From CAWHXG01 sp963833235 (GTDB lineage: Bacteria > Pseudomonadota > Alphaproteobacteria > Rhodobacterales > Rhodobacteraceae): 64,000 bases of DNA. The notes under the pieces were generated by a model. It ran no database searches, was not told the DNA's origin, and saw only the letters and a program-made list of their open reading frames with translations. The stretch covers positions 1 through 64,000 of the forward strand of contig CAWHXG010000003.1 of the NCBI GenBank assembly GCA_963833235.1, in the 5' to 3' direction. The position numbers and the translations under genes are program-made. Positions 54,977 through 62,624 of the stretch are shown here, piece by piece; within the stretch, counting starts at the first letter, position 1; each line of letters starts with the position of its first letter.

Positions 54977-56029
54977 CTAGGCACCGTTCCTGACATCAGC
55001 GTCAGCGCCCTGTAACAGTTCCCGCAGACCTGCGAAATCCGCCGGCGCCGGCGCCGAGAAGCTGAGCCGCTCTTCGGTCACGGGATGCACGAAGTCGAGG
55101 CTCGCCGCGTGAAGCGCCTGGCGCGGGAATGCCGCGGCGGCTTCGGCGGCCCCCGGGGGCAGGCTCCGCGCCGAAAGCCGGCGCTTGCCGCCATAGACGG
55201 GATCGCCGATCAGCCCGTGCCCCGCATGCGCCATGTGCACGCGGATCTGGTGGGTGCGCCCCGTTTCCAGCCGGCATTCCACCAGGGCAGCGGCGGGCGG
55301 CATGCCGAAACGCTGCAGCACCCGGACGCGGGTGACCGCATGGCGGCCGCCCGTGAAGCTTACCGCCTGGCGCTGCCGGTCGGTCCGGTGGCGGCCCAGC
55401 AGCGTCTCGATGCGCATGACCTGCCCCGGCTCCATCGCGATGCCGCGCAACCCTCGCAGCCGCGGATCGCCCGGATCCGGCGCGCCGTGCACCAGCGCCA
55501 GGTACCGCCGCCCGACGCTGTGCGCCTCGAACTGCGCGGCCAGGCCCTGATGCGCCCGGTCCGTCTTGGCCACGACCAGAAGGCCCGAGGTGCCCTTGTC
55601 GAGCCGGTGGACGATGCCGGGCCGCCGCGCGCCGCCGATCCCCGAAAGCGTCTCGCCGCAATGGGCCAGGAGCGCGTTCACCAACGTACCGTCCGGCGAG
55701 CCCGGCGCGGGATGCACGACCATCCCCGCTGGCTTGTCGATGACGATCAGCTCGTCATCCTCAAAGGCGATGTCGAGCGGCATGGCCTGCGGCGCCGCCT
55801 CGAGGTCGACCGCCGGGTGCAGAATGATCCGGATCGTCTCGCCCTCCGCCACCCGCGCCTTGGGGTCGGTCAGAACGCTCCCCCCGCGGAAAACGTCGCC
55901 CGCCGCGATCATCCGCGCCAGGCGCGTCCGGCTCAGCCGTTCCTCCGCTGGCACGTCGCGGGCCAGCGCCTTATCAAGGCGAGGCGGGGGGGCGGCCCCG
56001 ATGGTGACGCTGAGGATGCGCTGGCCCAT
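54977..56029 (-). CDS. rluD: RluA-family 23S rRNA pseudouridine synthase (RluD type)
   Basis: 350 aa. An N-terminal S4 domain (LDKALARDVPAEERLSRTRL) is followed by the catalytic domain, with ELIVIDKPAGMVVHPAPG, the catalytic Asp in GIVHRLDKGTSGLLVVAKTD, and GRTHQIRVHMAHAGHGLIGD. RluD modifies helix 69 of 23S rRNA and aids 50S assembly. The start codon ATG at 56029 overlaps the divergent start codon of the DUF6476 gene, so each gene's ribosome binding site (here AGGAG, 13 bases upstream) lies within the other's coding region. Confidence 0.93.
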   Translation of the reverse strand: MGQRILSVTIGAAPPPRLDKALARDVPAEERLSRTRLARMIAAGDVFRGGSVLTDPKARVAEGETIRIILHPAVDLEAAPQAMPLDIAFEDDELIVIDKPAGMVVHPAPGSPDGTLVNALLAHCGETLSGIGGARRPGIVHRLDKGTSGLLVVAKTDRAHQGLAAQFEAHSVGRRYLALVHGAPDPGDPRLRGLRGIAMEPGQVMRIETLLGRHRTDRQRQAVSFTGGRHAVTRVRVLQRFGMPPAAALVECRLETGRTHQIRVHMAHAGHGLIGDPVYGGKRRLSARSLPPGAAEAAAAFPRQALHAASLDFVHPVTEERLSFSAPAPADFAGLRELLQGADADVRNGA

Positions 56030-56336
56030 GGACGACGATGCTCCTACCCTGCCGGAACCCGCCAACCTGCGGTTCCTGCGGCTGCTGGTGACGATCCTGA
56101 CGGGCACCATGATCGTCGGTCTGGCGGTGCTCGTCACGGTGTTCGTGGCGCGGTTTCCCGCTTCGCCCGGCCTGCCGCCCCTGCCCGAGGGCGTTGCCCT
56201 GCCGGAGGGCGCAGAGCCGCGCGCCTTCACCCAAGGTACCGGCTGGATCGCCGTCGTCACCGCCGACGACCGCATCCTGATCTTCGACAGGGCCACCGGC
56301 ACCCTGCGGCAGGAGCTGCGGATCGCGCCCGAATGA
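56028..56336 (+). CDS. DUF6476 family small membrane protein
   Basis: 102 aa. One transmembrane helix (LVTILTGTMIVGLAVLVTVF) after a short acidic cytosolic start, then a periplasmic beta-rich domain GTGWIAVVTADDRILIFDRA. The family is typical of Rhodobacteraceae and usually sits next to an RluA-type gene, as here. Function unknown. Its ATG (56028-56030) shares two bases with the divergent rluD ATG (56029-56027). The tRNA-His gene follows 6 bp later on the opposite strand. Confidence 0.82.
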   Translation: MDDDAPTLPEPANLRFLRLLVTILTGTMIVGLAVLVTVFVARFPASPGLPPLPEGVALPEGAEPRAFTQGTGWIAVVTADDRILIFDRATGTLRQELRIAPE

Positions 56337-56342
56337 GGGGGG

Positions 56343-56419
56343 TGGTACCGACTCCCTGGCTTGAACAGGGGACCTCTGGATCCACAATCCAGCGCTCTAA
56401 CCAACTGAGCTAAGCCGGC
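56343..56419 (-). tRNA. tRNA-His (GTG), alphaproteobacterial type without encoded G-1
   Basis: A 77-nt cloverleaf with encoded CCA. Acceptor stem GCCGGCT/AGTCGGT, anticodon stem-loop CTGGATTGTGGATCCAG with GTG, T arm CCCTGTTCAAGCCAGGG. The discriminator base is A73, and the base before the first G is T, so there is no G-1:C73 pair. This is the derived tRNA-His form known in a large clade of alphaproteobacteria with a matching histidyl-tRNA synthetase. Confidence 0.96.
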
Positions 56420-56434
56420 ACGATGGCGCGTGGT

Positions 56435-56983
56435 CTAGCCGCGCCCCGGATCGATTGCAAGGCCGGGGCGCGCGGTCAGCGGAAGCTCCCACACCTGCTC
56501 CACCAGCGCCTGCCCGAAGGCGGTGACCGGGCGGGAGGACACGAGCGCGAAGCCCGCCGCCGCATAGAGCCGTCCGGCCGCGCGGTGGCTCTCGTGCGTG
56601 GCCACGCGGACCCTGGCAAAGCCGCAGGTGCGGGCATGGGCGAGGACCGCGGCCAGCAGGCGGCGGCCGAGGCCGGTGCCGCGCGCCGGCTCCAGCACGA
56701 GGAAAAGCCGCAGTTTCAGGGTGTCGGCCTCCGCCCGCTGGCAAAAAACGCAGCCAAGCCGCCGCCCGTCCGCCGCCTCGGCGATCCAGGCGCGGTCGGT
56801 CTCCGGATCGCGGGCGGCCAGAAAATGGGCCAGGACCCGCGCAACCAGCGCCTCGAAGCTCGCATCGAAGCCGTCGCATTCGGTGTAATGCCGGGCATGG
56901 GCTTCCAGCACCCAGCCGGCATCGCCCACCCGCAGATCGCGCAATGTGGCTGCATCGGCGCCCCTTGCCTGAGCCCCGGCCAT
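56435..56983 (-). CDS. GNAT family N-acetyltransferase
   Basis: 182 aa. Single GNAT domain: N-terminal DLRVGDAGWVLEAHARHYTE, beta strands RLGCVFCQRAEADTLKLRLF, and the acetyl-CoA-binding loop LEPARGTGLGRRLLAAVLAH (R/Q-x-x-G-x-G/A). It ends FALVSSRPVTAFGQALVEQV. It resembles the C-terminal acetyltransferase part of MarR-GNAT fusions but lacks the MarR half. Substrate unknown. It starts 32 bp from the divergent DUF6324 gene and ends close to the tRNA-His gene on the same strand. Confidence 0.88.
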   Translation of the reverse strand: MAGAQARGADAATLRDLRVGDAGWVLEAHARHYTECDGFDASFEALVARVLAHFLAARDPETDRAWIAEAADGRRLGCVFCQRAEADTLKLRLFLVLEPARGTGLGRRLLAAVLAHARTCGFARVRVATHESHRAAGRLYAAAGFALVSSRPVTAFGQALVEQVWELPLTARPGLAIDPGRG

Positions 56984-57014
56984 GGCCTAGGCGTGCCCGA
57001 AACGGAGCTGCGCC

Positions 57015-57233
57015 ATGGGCATCAACACCGAACGCGACGTGACGGCGAACCTGCAGATCGGGCCGACCGACAAGGGCATGGTGCGGCTTTTCGTGGAAGG
57101 CGACGGGGTGGAGATCCCGATGGATTTCGAACCCGACGAAGCGCTGGAGATCGCCGAGGAGATCCGCGCCGCGGCCGAGCGGGCGCGCATGGGCGGCAAG
57201 GCGCAAGGTCGGGTCAAGCCCAAGCCCCGCTGA
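57015..57233 (+). CDS. DUF6324 family protein
   Basis: 72 aa. MGINTERDVTANLQIGPTDK followed by GMVRLFVEGDGVEIPMDFEP and an acidic helix DEALEIAEEIRAAAERAR matches a short family confined to Rhodobacteraceae and relatives. Function unknown; no membrane segment. GGAG eight bases before the ATG supports the start. The last 20 bp overlap the convergent mmcB gene tail to tail. Confidence 0.78.
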   Translation: MGINTERDVTANLQIGPTDKGMVRLFVEGDGVEIPMDFEPDEALEIAEEIRAAAERARMGGKAQGRVKPKPR

Positions 57234-57708
57234 CGCCGCCCGGATCGCGCAGGGCCTGCAGCCGCAGCGCCGCCTGCCGGGCGAGGCGCAGGGTCAGCGC
57301 GCGGCGCCGCGCTCCGGCCAGCCGTGCCTCCGGCCCCATCCGCAGGATCTCGGCATCCCACCCGTCCGCCAGGATCAGGCCGGTGGCCTCCGGCAGGATG
57401 TCCGTCGGGAACGCCGCATCGACCGCCCAGAAGTACCTGTCCGCCCATTCCAGATAGCCCTGCCACTTGCCGTCCGAGGCGAAATCGGCGCGGGAGGATT
57501 TGCACTCCACCACCCACAATTCGCCCTTCGGCCCAAGCGCCATCACATCCACCCGCAGGCCATTGGCCGGCGAGAATTCCTCGACCGTCACGAAATCGAG
57601 ATCGCGCAGGTGCCGACTGACCCCGCGCGCCAGCAACTGTCCCGCCGCGAGCTGCGGGATGCCCTCGGCGGGGTCGGCAGGGTTTGAAGAGCCGGGTTTC
57701 AGCCGCAT
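57214..57708 (-). CDS. mmcB: MmcB family DNA repair protein
   Basis: 164 aa. A PD-(D/E)xK nuclease-like core is visible: D54 in LRVDVMALG, E68-x-K70 in ELWVVECKSS, then RADFASDGKWQGYLEWADRY. MmcB was described in Caulobacter as an SOS-induced protein needed for mitomycin C resistance, and is thought to process DNA crosslink damage. A perfect alphaproteobacterial LexA box lies 13 bp upstream of the ATG, fully consistent with SOS control. It overlaps the DUF6324 gene at its 3' end. Confidence 0.9.
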   Translation of the reverse strand: MRLKPGSSNPADPAEGIPQLAAGQLLARGVSRHLRDLDFVTVEEFSPANGLRVDVMALGPKGELWVVECKSSRADFASDGKWQGYLEWADRYFWAVDAAFPTDILPEATGLILADGWDAEILRMGPEARLAGARRRALTLRLARQAALRLQALRDPGGVSGAWA

Positions 57709-57720
57709 GGGCTAAATTAT

Positions 57721-57735
57721 GAACGAAGAGTGAAC
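57721..57735 (-). promoter_or_regulatory. LexA (SOS) box of mmcB
   Basis: GAACGAAGAGTGAAC is an exact match to the alphaproteobacterial LexA operator GAAC-N7-GAAC (GTTC-N7-GTTC on the other strand). It ends 13 bp before the mmcB start codon, where it would block transcription until DNA damage inactivates LexA. The direct-repeat form is distinct from the E. coli CTG-N10-CAG box. Confidence 0.92.
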
Positions 57736-58228
57736 ACTGGGCAAGCCGCGATGCCATGGCGCGTTCACCTGCGCAACCCAGTGACCGCAGGGACAGGCCA
57801 ATTCAGCAGGATTGCAGCACTCGACAACGGGTTGCAGGAGCATCCTGAGCGCCGGCGCCACGGTATCGTCGCCAGCGCCCTTGCAGGGGGGCCACCGCCG
57901 GCCTAACTATGGCTCAGGCGGGTTCTGCCCTTCCCGTGCCTGTGGCAATATTCCGGTGGCCTTAAGCAAATCCGAGGGGGCTGGCCCTGTCCGGACCGTG
58001 GTTCGGTTACCTGGCTCCCACCTGTACATACAGGTCCTCGGGAATGCATGCCTCCACGGTTGCGCGCGGGCCCGCCGTTTCATCCCCTGAATTGGTACGA
58101 ACCGTACAACACGGCGGGCGGAACGTACTGTGTCGGCTAAGCGGATCACGAGCCCTCTGCCCGCTTCGTACCGTTCGGCATGGATATTGTACGATCGGCC
58201 CCTGCGACCCCTGCGGCCCGGACTGCCC
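57736..58228. other. 493-bp gap with inverted repeats, no gene recognised
   Basis: No open frame here has a convincing start or family match. Besides the palindrome at 58020-58035, an 8-bp inverted repeat GGTACGAA (58094-58101) / TTCGTACC (58165-58172) spans 63 bp, and the GTAC core recurs at 58103, 58134 and 58190. The density of such elements suggests regulatory DNA or a small RNA, but no promoter-terminator pair is obvious. Confidence 0.4.
58020..58035. promoter_or_regulatory. 16-bp palindrome ACCTGTA-CA-TACAGGT, lux-box-like arms
   Basis: Perfect 7-bp arms with a 2-bp centre. The arms ACCTGTA/TACAGGT are identical to those of the Vibrio fischeri lux box, but the spacer is two bases instead of six, so LuxR-type binding in the classic form is unlikely. 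It may be the site of another dimeric regulator. No gene begins immediately beside it. Confidence 0.35.
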
Positions 58229-58552
58229 TCAGTGGCGCCGGGGCGGCTCGACGCGGATCGGGATCGGGCGCAGCTCGCCGCGGTGCGGAACGCCGCCGCG
58301 ATGGCCGCCGCGCGGCTCGTCGTCGTCGTCATCATCGTCATCGCGCGGCAGGGCCAAGGCCAGCTGTACGCAGGCAAAGACGATCCCGTTGGCCACCCAC
58401 AGCAGGAACACCGCGAGCGAGACGGACTTCGCATGGGTGACGAAATAGCCGAGATTGGCGATATTGAACCACAGCAGCATAGCCACAAAAAGGGCTGCAA
58501 GCGCGAAGCCGATCGCCGTCTGGACGAGGATGTCACGGACCTGATGCGGCAT
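58229..58552 (-). CDS. Small membrane protein with an eight-Asp tract
   Basis: 107 aa, family not recognised. Two transmembrane helices (TAIGFALAALFVAMLLWF and AVFLLWVANGIVFACVQLAL) are joined by a short loop. The C-terminal tail has PRDDDDDDDDEPRGGHRGG and ends in basic RPIPIRVEPPRRH. The His/Asp-rich tail could bind metal ions or be a disordered linker. The ATG at 58552 has GGGAG upstream; longer in-frame starts lack this. Poly-Asp encoded by a GAC/GAT run on this strand may vary in length by slippage. Confidence 0.75.
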   Translation of the reverse strand: MPHQVRDILVQTAIGFALAALFVAMLLWFNIANLGYFVTHAKSVSLAVFLLWVANGIVFACVQLALALPRDDDDDDDDEPRGGHRGGVPHRGELRPIPIRVEPPRRH

Positions 58553-58881
58553 GTGGCGGCTCCCTTGCCGATGGCGGCACCCGGATGGTGCGGCCCTTGC
58601 GAGGAGGTAGACCATCGCACGAGGGCGACCAGAGGGCAATCCGCATCGGCGGCTGCGTCAGAAGGGGCGGTCTTGCTCCAAGGGCTTTTCGCAGGCGTGG
58701 AACCGGCCCTGCGCCCCTGCGCCCGCCTTGACCGGCGCGGTGCGGGCCTCTAGGAGATTGTCCGCGGCCGGCGAGGCAACGGCAGCGACCGGGCTTTGCT
58801 GAAGGGAGCTCGGGCCCGTCCACCGGATCGCCTCCGCCCCCGGCGCCGACCCGAGCCGGTTTCAGGCCGCGAGGTGCCCAC
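58553..58881. other. 329-bp gap between divergent small membrane protein and SDR genes
   Basis: Nothing recognised beyond the two ribosome binding sites at its edges. Sequence is GC-rich with no clear promoter boxes or hairpins. Confidence 0.4.
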
Positions 58882-59675
58882 ATGCCCAGACTTGCCGGGA
58901 AGCTTTGCCTCGTGACCGGAGCCGCGCGCGGCATCGGCGCGGCCATCGCCCGGGCCTTCGCCGCCGAGGGAGCGGAGGTGATCGTGACCGACATCGACGG
59001 AGCGGCCGGTCGCGAGACGGCCGGGCCCCTCGGTGCGGCCTTCCACAGGCTCGACGTGGCCAACGAGGCGGACTGGGCGGCCCTGGCCCGCGGGTGCCCC
59101 GCCTCGACGTGCTGGTGAACAATGCCGGGATCACCGGCTTCGAGGGGCCGTTCGAAGGCACCCCGCCCGCCCACGACCCCGAGCATGCGGAGCTGGCGGC
59201 ATGGCGGGCCGTTCATGCGGTGAACCTCGACGGCACGTTCCTTGGCTGCCGCTACGCGATCCGCGCCATGCGACCGGCCGGCGCGGGCGCGATCGTCAAC
59301 ATCTCTTCTCGCTCCGGCATGGTCGGGATTCCCGCCGCGGCCGCCTATGCCTCCTCGAAGGCGGCGATCCGCAACCATACCAAGTCGGTCGCGCTCTACT
59401 GTGCCGCGCAAGGACTGAACATCCGCTGCAACTCGATCCACCCCGCCGCGGTGATGACGCCGATGTGGGAGCCGATGCTGGGCGACGGCCCCGGCAGGGA
59501 CGCGCGCGCGGCGGAAATGGTCAGGGACACGCCGCTGCGGCGCTTCGGGCGGCCCGAAGAGGTGGCGGCCCTCGCCGTTCTGCTCGCCTCCGACGAGGCG
59601 GCCTACATGACGGGGGCGGAGCTGACCATCGACGGCGGCATCCTGGCCGGGTCGGCGGCGACACCGGGCGGCTGA
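58882..59675 (+). CDS. Short-chain dehydrogenase/reductase, one apparent frameshift
   Basis: About 264 codons. The NAD(P)-binding motif is TGAARGIG (residues 12-19), DI at the end of beta 2 suggests NAD(H), NNAG follows, and the catalytic Ser-Tyr-Lys lie in NISSRSGM and YASSKAA. The C-terminus reads [18 protein letters not shown]. The frame shifts near 59095, where GGTGCCCCGCCTCGAC seems to have lost one base, cutting ARGCP from [15 protein letters not shown] precedes the ATG at 58882. Closest in style to classical SDRs that oxidise secondary alcohols such as 3-hydroxysteroids or cyclic alcohols; substrate unknown. Confidence 0.9.
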
Positions 59676-59938
59676 TCGCGGCCTGGTGGCACCGCGGCGC
59701 CGCAACCGGGCGGGGGCATGAGACCGCGCGCCGGAACCAGCACCGGCGCGGGCCCGCCGAGCGGTATCCGATGAAAGAGGGGGGCGCCCACGATCGGCGA
59801 ACAGGCGAGGGCCGCACCAGGGTGCCGCGCCGCCGGCCCGTCCCTGTGGTCGAATGGGCTATCTTGCAGGATATACGGCTGTGAGAGGGCCGCCCCGCTT
59901 GCACTGTGAGCCGTCGCGGGCCTAGGTCGCCTGCGCGC

Positions 59939-60451
59939 TCAGAATGCCTCGGGCCGGGCCTCGCGGGCCATGTGATCCAGCACCGCGTTGACGAAGGACG
60001 GCTCCTTGCCGCCCTCGAAGAAGGCGCGCGCCACGTCGACGTATTCCACGATCACCACCTTCGGCGGCGTGTCCTGCGCGGTCAGCTCCGCCCCCGCGGC
60101 GCGGAAGAGGGCGCGGAGCGTGGGGTCGATGCGGGCGATGGGCGACTTGGCCACCAGCGCGCGGTCGGTCATCTGGTCGATCCGGGCCTGACCGTCCACG
60201 GCCTCCTCCACCAGCGCGCGGAAGAGGACCGGATCGCCCTCGGCCATCTCGTAGCCCTCGAAGCGCTCGCCGAAGCGGTGCTCGTCGAACTCCCGGATGA
60301 CGCCGGCCGCCCCCTGCCCCGACTGCTCCATCTGAAAAAGCGCCTGCACGGCGTAGAACCGCGCGGCGGACCGGGCGCGCCGCCGCTCGTTGCCCGAGGG
60401 CCTGGCGGCGGCCTTGCGCGCGGCGGGCGGCTGGGCGGGGTCGGCCGTCAT
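59939..60451 (-). CDS. nusB: Transcription antitermination factor NusB
   Basis: 170 aa. All-helical NusB fold: basic start RRRARSAARFYAVQALFQME binds RNA, then FDEHRF, DRALVAKSPIARIDPTLRAL and VVIVEYVDVARAFFEGGKEP with FVNAVLDHMA at the end. With NusE (S10) it binds boxA of rRNA leaders and supports antitermination. Its start overlaps the ribH stop by 4 bp (ATGA), so it is translated as the last gene of the riboflavin operon, a common arrangement in alphaproteobacteria. Confidence 0.95.
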   Translation of the reverse strand: MTADPAQPPAARKAAARPSGNERRRARSAARFYAVQALFQMEQSGQGAAGVIREFDEHRFGERFEGYEMAEGDPVLFRALVEEAVDGQARIDQMTDRALVAKSPIARIDPTLRALFRAAGAELTAQDTPPKVVIVEYVDVARAFFEGGKEPSFVNAVLDHMAREARPEAF

Positions 60452-60990
60452 GCGAAGCCGGCGCCGGGCTTGGAGGCCAGCATCACCTCATCGGGGCGAA
60501 AGCCGATGTCGCGCTTCGGGCGGCCCCAGCGGCGGGTCAGCGCGATCAGGTGCAGGGCCGCCGCCGCGGCGCCGCCGCCCTTGTTCTGGCCCTTCGGATC
60601 GGCGCGGACTTCGGCCTGCTCCATGGTCTCCACCGTCAGGATGCCGTTGCCGATGCACGCGCCTTCCAGCCCCAGCAGGGTCAGCGCGCGGCTGCTGTCG
60701 TTGCAGACGGTGTCGTAATGGGTGGTCTCGCCGCGGATCACGCAGCCGAGGGCCACGAACCCGTCGAAGTTGGAATGCCGCCAGGCGATGCGGATCGCGG
60801 TGGGCACCTCGAGGGAGCCCGGCACCTCGGCCAGCTCGAAGCTGGCGCCGGCGGCTTCCAGCTCGGCGCGGGCGCCGGCCAGAAGATCGTCGGCGACGGC
60901 CCGGTAATAGGGGGCGGAGACGATCAGCAGCTTCGGCGCCGCGTCGAATTCGGGGCGGGGCAAGGTGGTGTGTTCGGCGGCACTGGCCAT
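60448..60990 (-). CDS. ribH: 6,7-dimethyl-8-ribityllumazine synthase
   Basis: 180 aa. Condenses 5-amino-6-ribitylaminouracil with 3,4-dihydroxy-2-butanone 4-phosphate. Conserved blocks: LLIVSAPYYRAVADDLLAGA, EVPGSLEVPTAIRIA, FVALGCVIRGETTHYDTVCN with the catalytic His region, and IGNGILTVETMEQAEVRAD. NKGGGAAAAALHLI binds phosphate. Starts 4 bp after the ribB stop and overlaps nusB. Confidence 0.95.
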   Translation of the reverse strand: MASAAEHTTLPRPEFDAAPKLLIVSAPYYRAVADDLLAGARAELEAAGASFELAEVPGSLEVPTAIRIAWRHSNFDGFVALGCVIRGETTHYDTVCNDSSRALTLLGLEGACIGNGILTVETMEQAEVRADPKGQNKGGGAAAAALHLIALTRRWGRPKRDIGFRPDEVMLASKPGAGFA

Positions 60991-60993
60991 GGC

Positions 60994-62133
60994 TCAGACC
61001 TTCGATCGGGGGGCGCCGGAGCGGCCGGACGGGGGGATCGGGCGCGTGCCGTCGATCGAGAGCCCGTAGGCTTCGAGGCCCACGACCTTCGGCTGCGCGG
61101 AATTGGTGAGCAGGATCAGGCGCGAGAGCCCGAGGGAGGAGAGGATCTGCGCCCCCAGCCCGTATTGCCGAAGGGTCTGGGGCGAGACGGCATCTTCGGT
61201 CACCAGCGTCATCGTGGTGTCGCGCAGCAGAACCAGCGCGCCGCGCCCCTCCGCCGCGATGAGCCGCATCGCGTCGCCGAACTCCGCGGCGCGGCCCGGT
61301 GCGCCCAGGCCCACCACGTCGAGCATCGGGTCGAGCGCGTGCATGCGCACCAGCACCGGGTCTTCGCCCGCGAGGTCGCCCTTGATCAGCGCGATGTGCT
61401 CGTCGCCATGGGCGCTGTCGGCATAGACCCGGCAGGTCCAGTCGCCGCCGAATTCCGAGGTTACCGTGCGTTCGGAGGTGATCTTGACCAGGTTGTCGTT
61501 GCGGCGGCGGTAGGCGATGAGGTCGGCGATGGTGCCGATCTTGAGGCCGTGGCGCTGCGCGAAGGCCACCAGCTCCGGCAGGCGGGCCATCGTGCCATCT
61601 TCGGCCATGATCTCGCAGATGACGCCCGAGGCGTCGTGCCCGGCAAGGCGCGCCAGATCGACGGCCGCCTCGGTATGCCCGGCGCGCACCATCACGCCGC
61701 CGTCGCGGGCGCGCAGCGGAAAGACGTGGCCGGGGGTGGCGAGGTCGGCCGGCCCGCGCGCGGCGTCGATGGCCACGGCCACGGTGCGGGCGCGGTCCTG
61801 GGCGGAGATGCCGGTGGTCACGCCCTCGCGGGCCTCGATGGAGGTGGTGAAGGCGGTCTCGTGGCGCGAGGAGTTGGACGAGGCCATGAGCGGCAGGCCG
61901 AGCGCGTCGATCCGCTGGCCGGTCAGCGCAAGGCAGATGAGGCCGCGGCCATGGGTGGCCATGAAGTTGATCGCCTCGGGCGTGGCCATCTGGGCGGGGA
62001 TCACCAGGTCGCCCTCGTTCTCGCGGTCCTCGTGGTCGACCAGGATGAACATGCGGCCGTGGCGGGCATCCTCGATGATCTCCTCGATGCCCGAGATCGC
62101 GCCCCTGTAATGTCGGTCGTCCGTGTCAGGCAT
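60994..62133 (-). CDS. ribB: 3,4-dihydroxy-2-butanone 4-phosphate synthase with degenerate GTP cyclohydrolase II-like tail
   Basis: 379 aa. Residues 1-210 are the RibB domain: FILVDHEDRENEGDLVIPAQ with the metal/acid residues, MATHGRGLICLALTG, SSRHETAFTTSIEAREGVTT and GHTEAAVDLARLAG. Residues ~215-379 follow the RibA fold (CRVYADSAHGDEHIALIKGD, VRMHALDPMLDVVGLGAP), but the zinc-binding Cys triad of active GTP cyclohydrolase II is absent. This is the RibBX type known in alphaproteobacteria, with only the butanone-phosphate activity. A separate RibA must exist elsewhere. It begins the ribB-ribH-nusB unit. Confidence 0.94.
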   Translation of the reverse strand: MPDTDDRHYRGAISGIEEIIEDARHGRMFILVDHEDRENEGDLVIPAQMATPEAINFMATHGRGLICLALTGQRIDALGLPLMASSNSSRHETAFTTSIEAREGVTTGISAQDRARTVAVAIDAARGPADLATPGHVFPLRARDGGVMVRAGHTEAAVDLARLAGHDASGVICEIMAEDGTMARLPELVAFAQRHGLKIGTIADLIAYRRRNDNLVKITSERTVTSEFGGDWTCRVYADSAHGDEHIALIKGDLAGEDPVLVRMHALDPMLDVVGLGAPGRAAEFGDAMRLIAAEGRGALVLLRDTTMTLVTEDAVSPQTLRQYGLGAQILSSLGLSRLILLTNSAQPKVVGLEAYGLSIDGTRPIPPSGRSGAPRSKV

Positions 62134-62253
62134 GATGGCGCGTTCCTTTCGCGGGCAGCATGTATGCCAGCGGGCGGGGGTTGGCCAGCGCTGGCGGTCG
62201 CGCGCGCCCCGCGACGATCCCCCGCAGCGGGCTTGGTCGCAGCGGCCCAGGGC

Positions 62254-62266
62254 GGGGGGGGGGGGG
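62254..62266 (+). repeat. Run of 13 G
   Basis: An uninterrupted G tract in the ribE-ribB gap. Such tracts are hypervariable by slippage and prone to length error in sequencing. It is about 121 bp upstream of the ribB start (as C13 in the transcript strand). Confidence 0.85.
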
Positions 62267-62563
62267 CGCGGGCGGAAGCGGCACGTACCCGTGCCGATGG
62301 AGACGGCCGCGCATGACGGATACCGGCCGCGCCGGCGGGAAAGGGCCAGTGGCCCTCGATTGGCCGGGGGGGCCGGGGGACCGTTGTGGCCGGGAGGGAG
62401 CCGAGGGAGCCCGCTTCGGGAAGGCGGGGAACGCTGCGGGGGCACGGTGCGGACGGGTGGGCAGTTGGCCGCGGGCGCCCGCTATGGGCGGGAGGGGGCC
62501 GCGAGGGGCCCCGCGCCGCTGGCAGGTGGATCACGTTGCAGACCGCCAGACGACCGACGTTGC

Positions 62564-62624
62564 GCCCCGGTCCGCGCCCGTGCCGCGGGCGGGTGGGTGG
62601 GGCGGCGCGGGCGCGGACCGGGGC
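62564..62624. repeat. 23-bp inverted repeat capped by a perfect G-quadruplex motif
   Basis: Arms 62564-62586 and 62602-62624 pair over 23 positions with 22 Watson-Crick pairs and one G-T. The core arm is CCCCGGTCCGCGCCCG. The 15-base loop on the plus strand is GGGCGGGTGGGTGGG, four G triplets separated by single bases, the most stable type of parallel quadruplex. It begins 37 bp after the ribE stop. On the minus (ribE) strand it would form an RNA hairpin with a C-rich loop and no following U tract. Confidence 0.93.

Noticed and set aside
57907..58620. Minus-strand gene of 237 codons overlapping the small membrane protein
   Set aside because: Frame of the two-helix membrane protein fits hydropathy and has a ribosome binding site; the longer frame has Arg/Ser-rich antisense-like composition.
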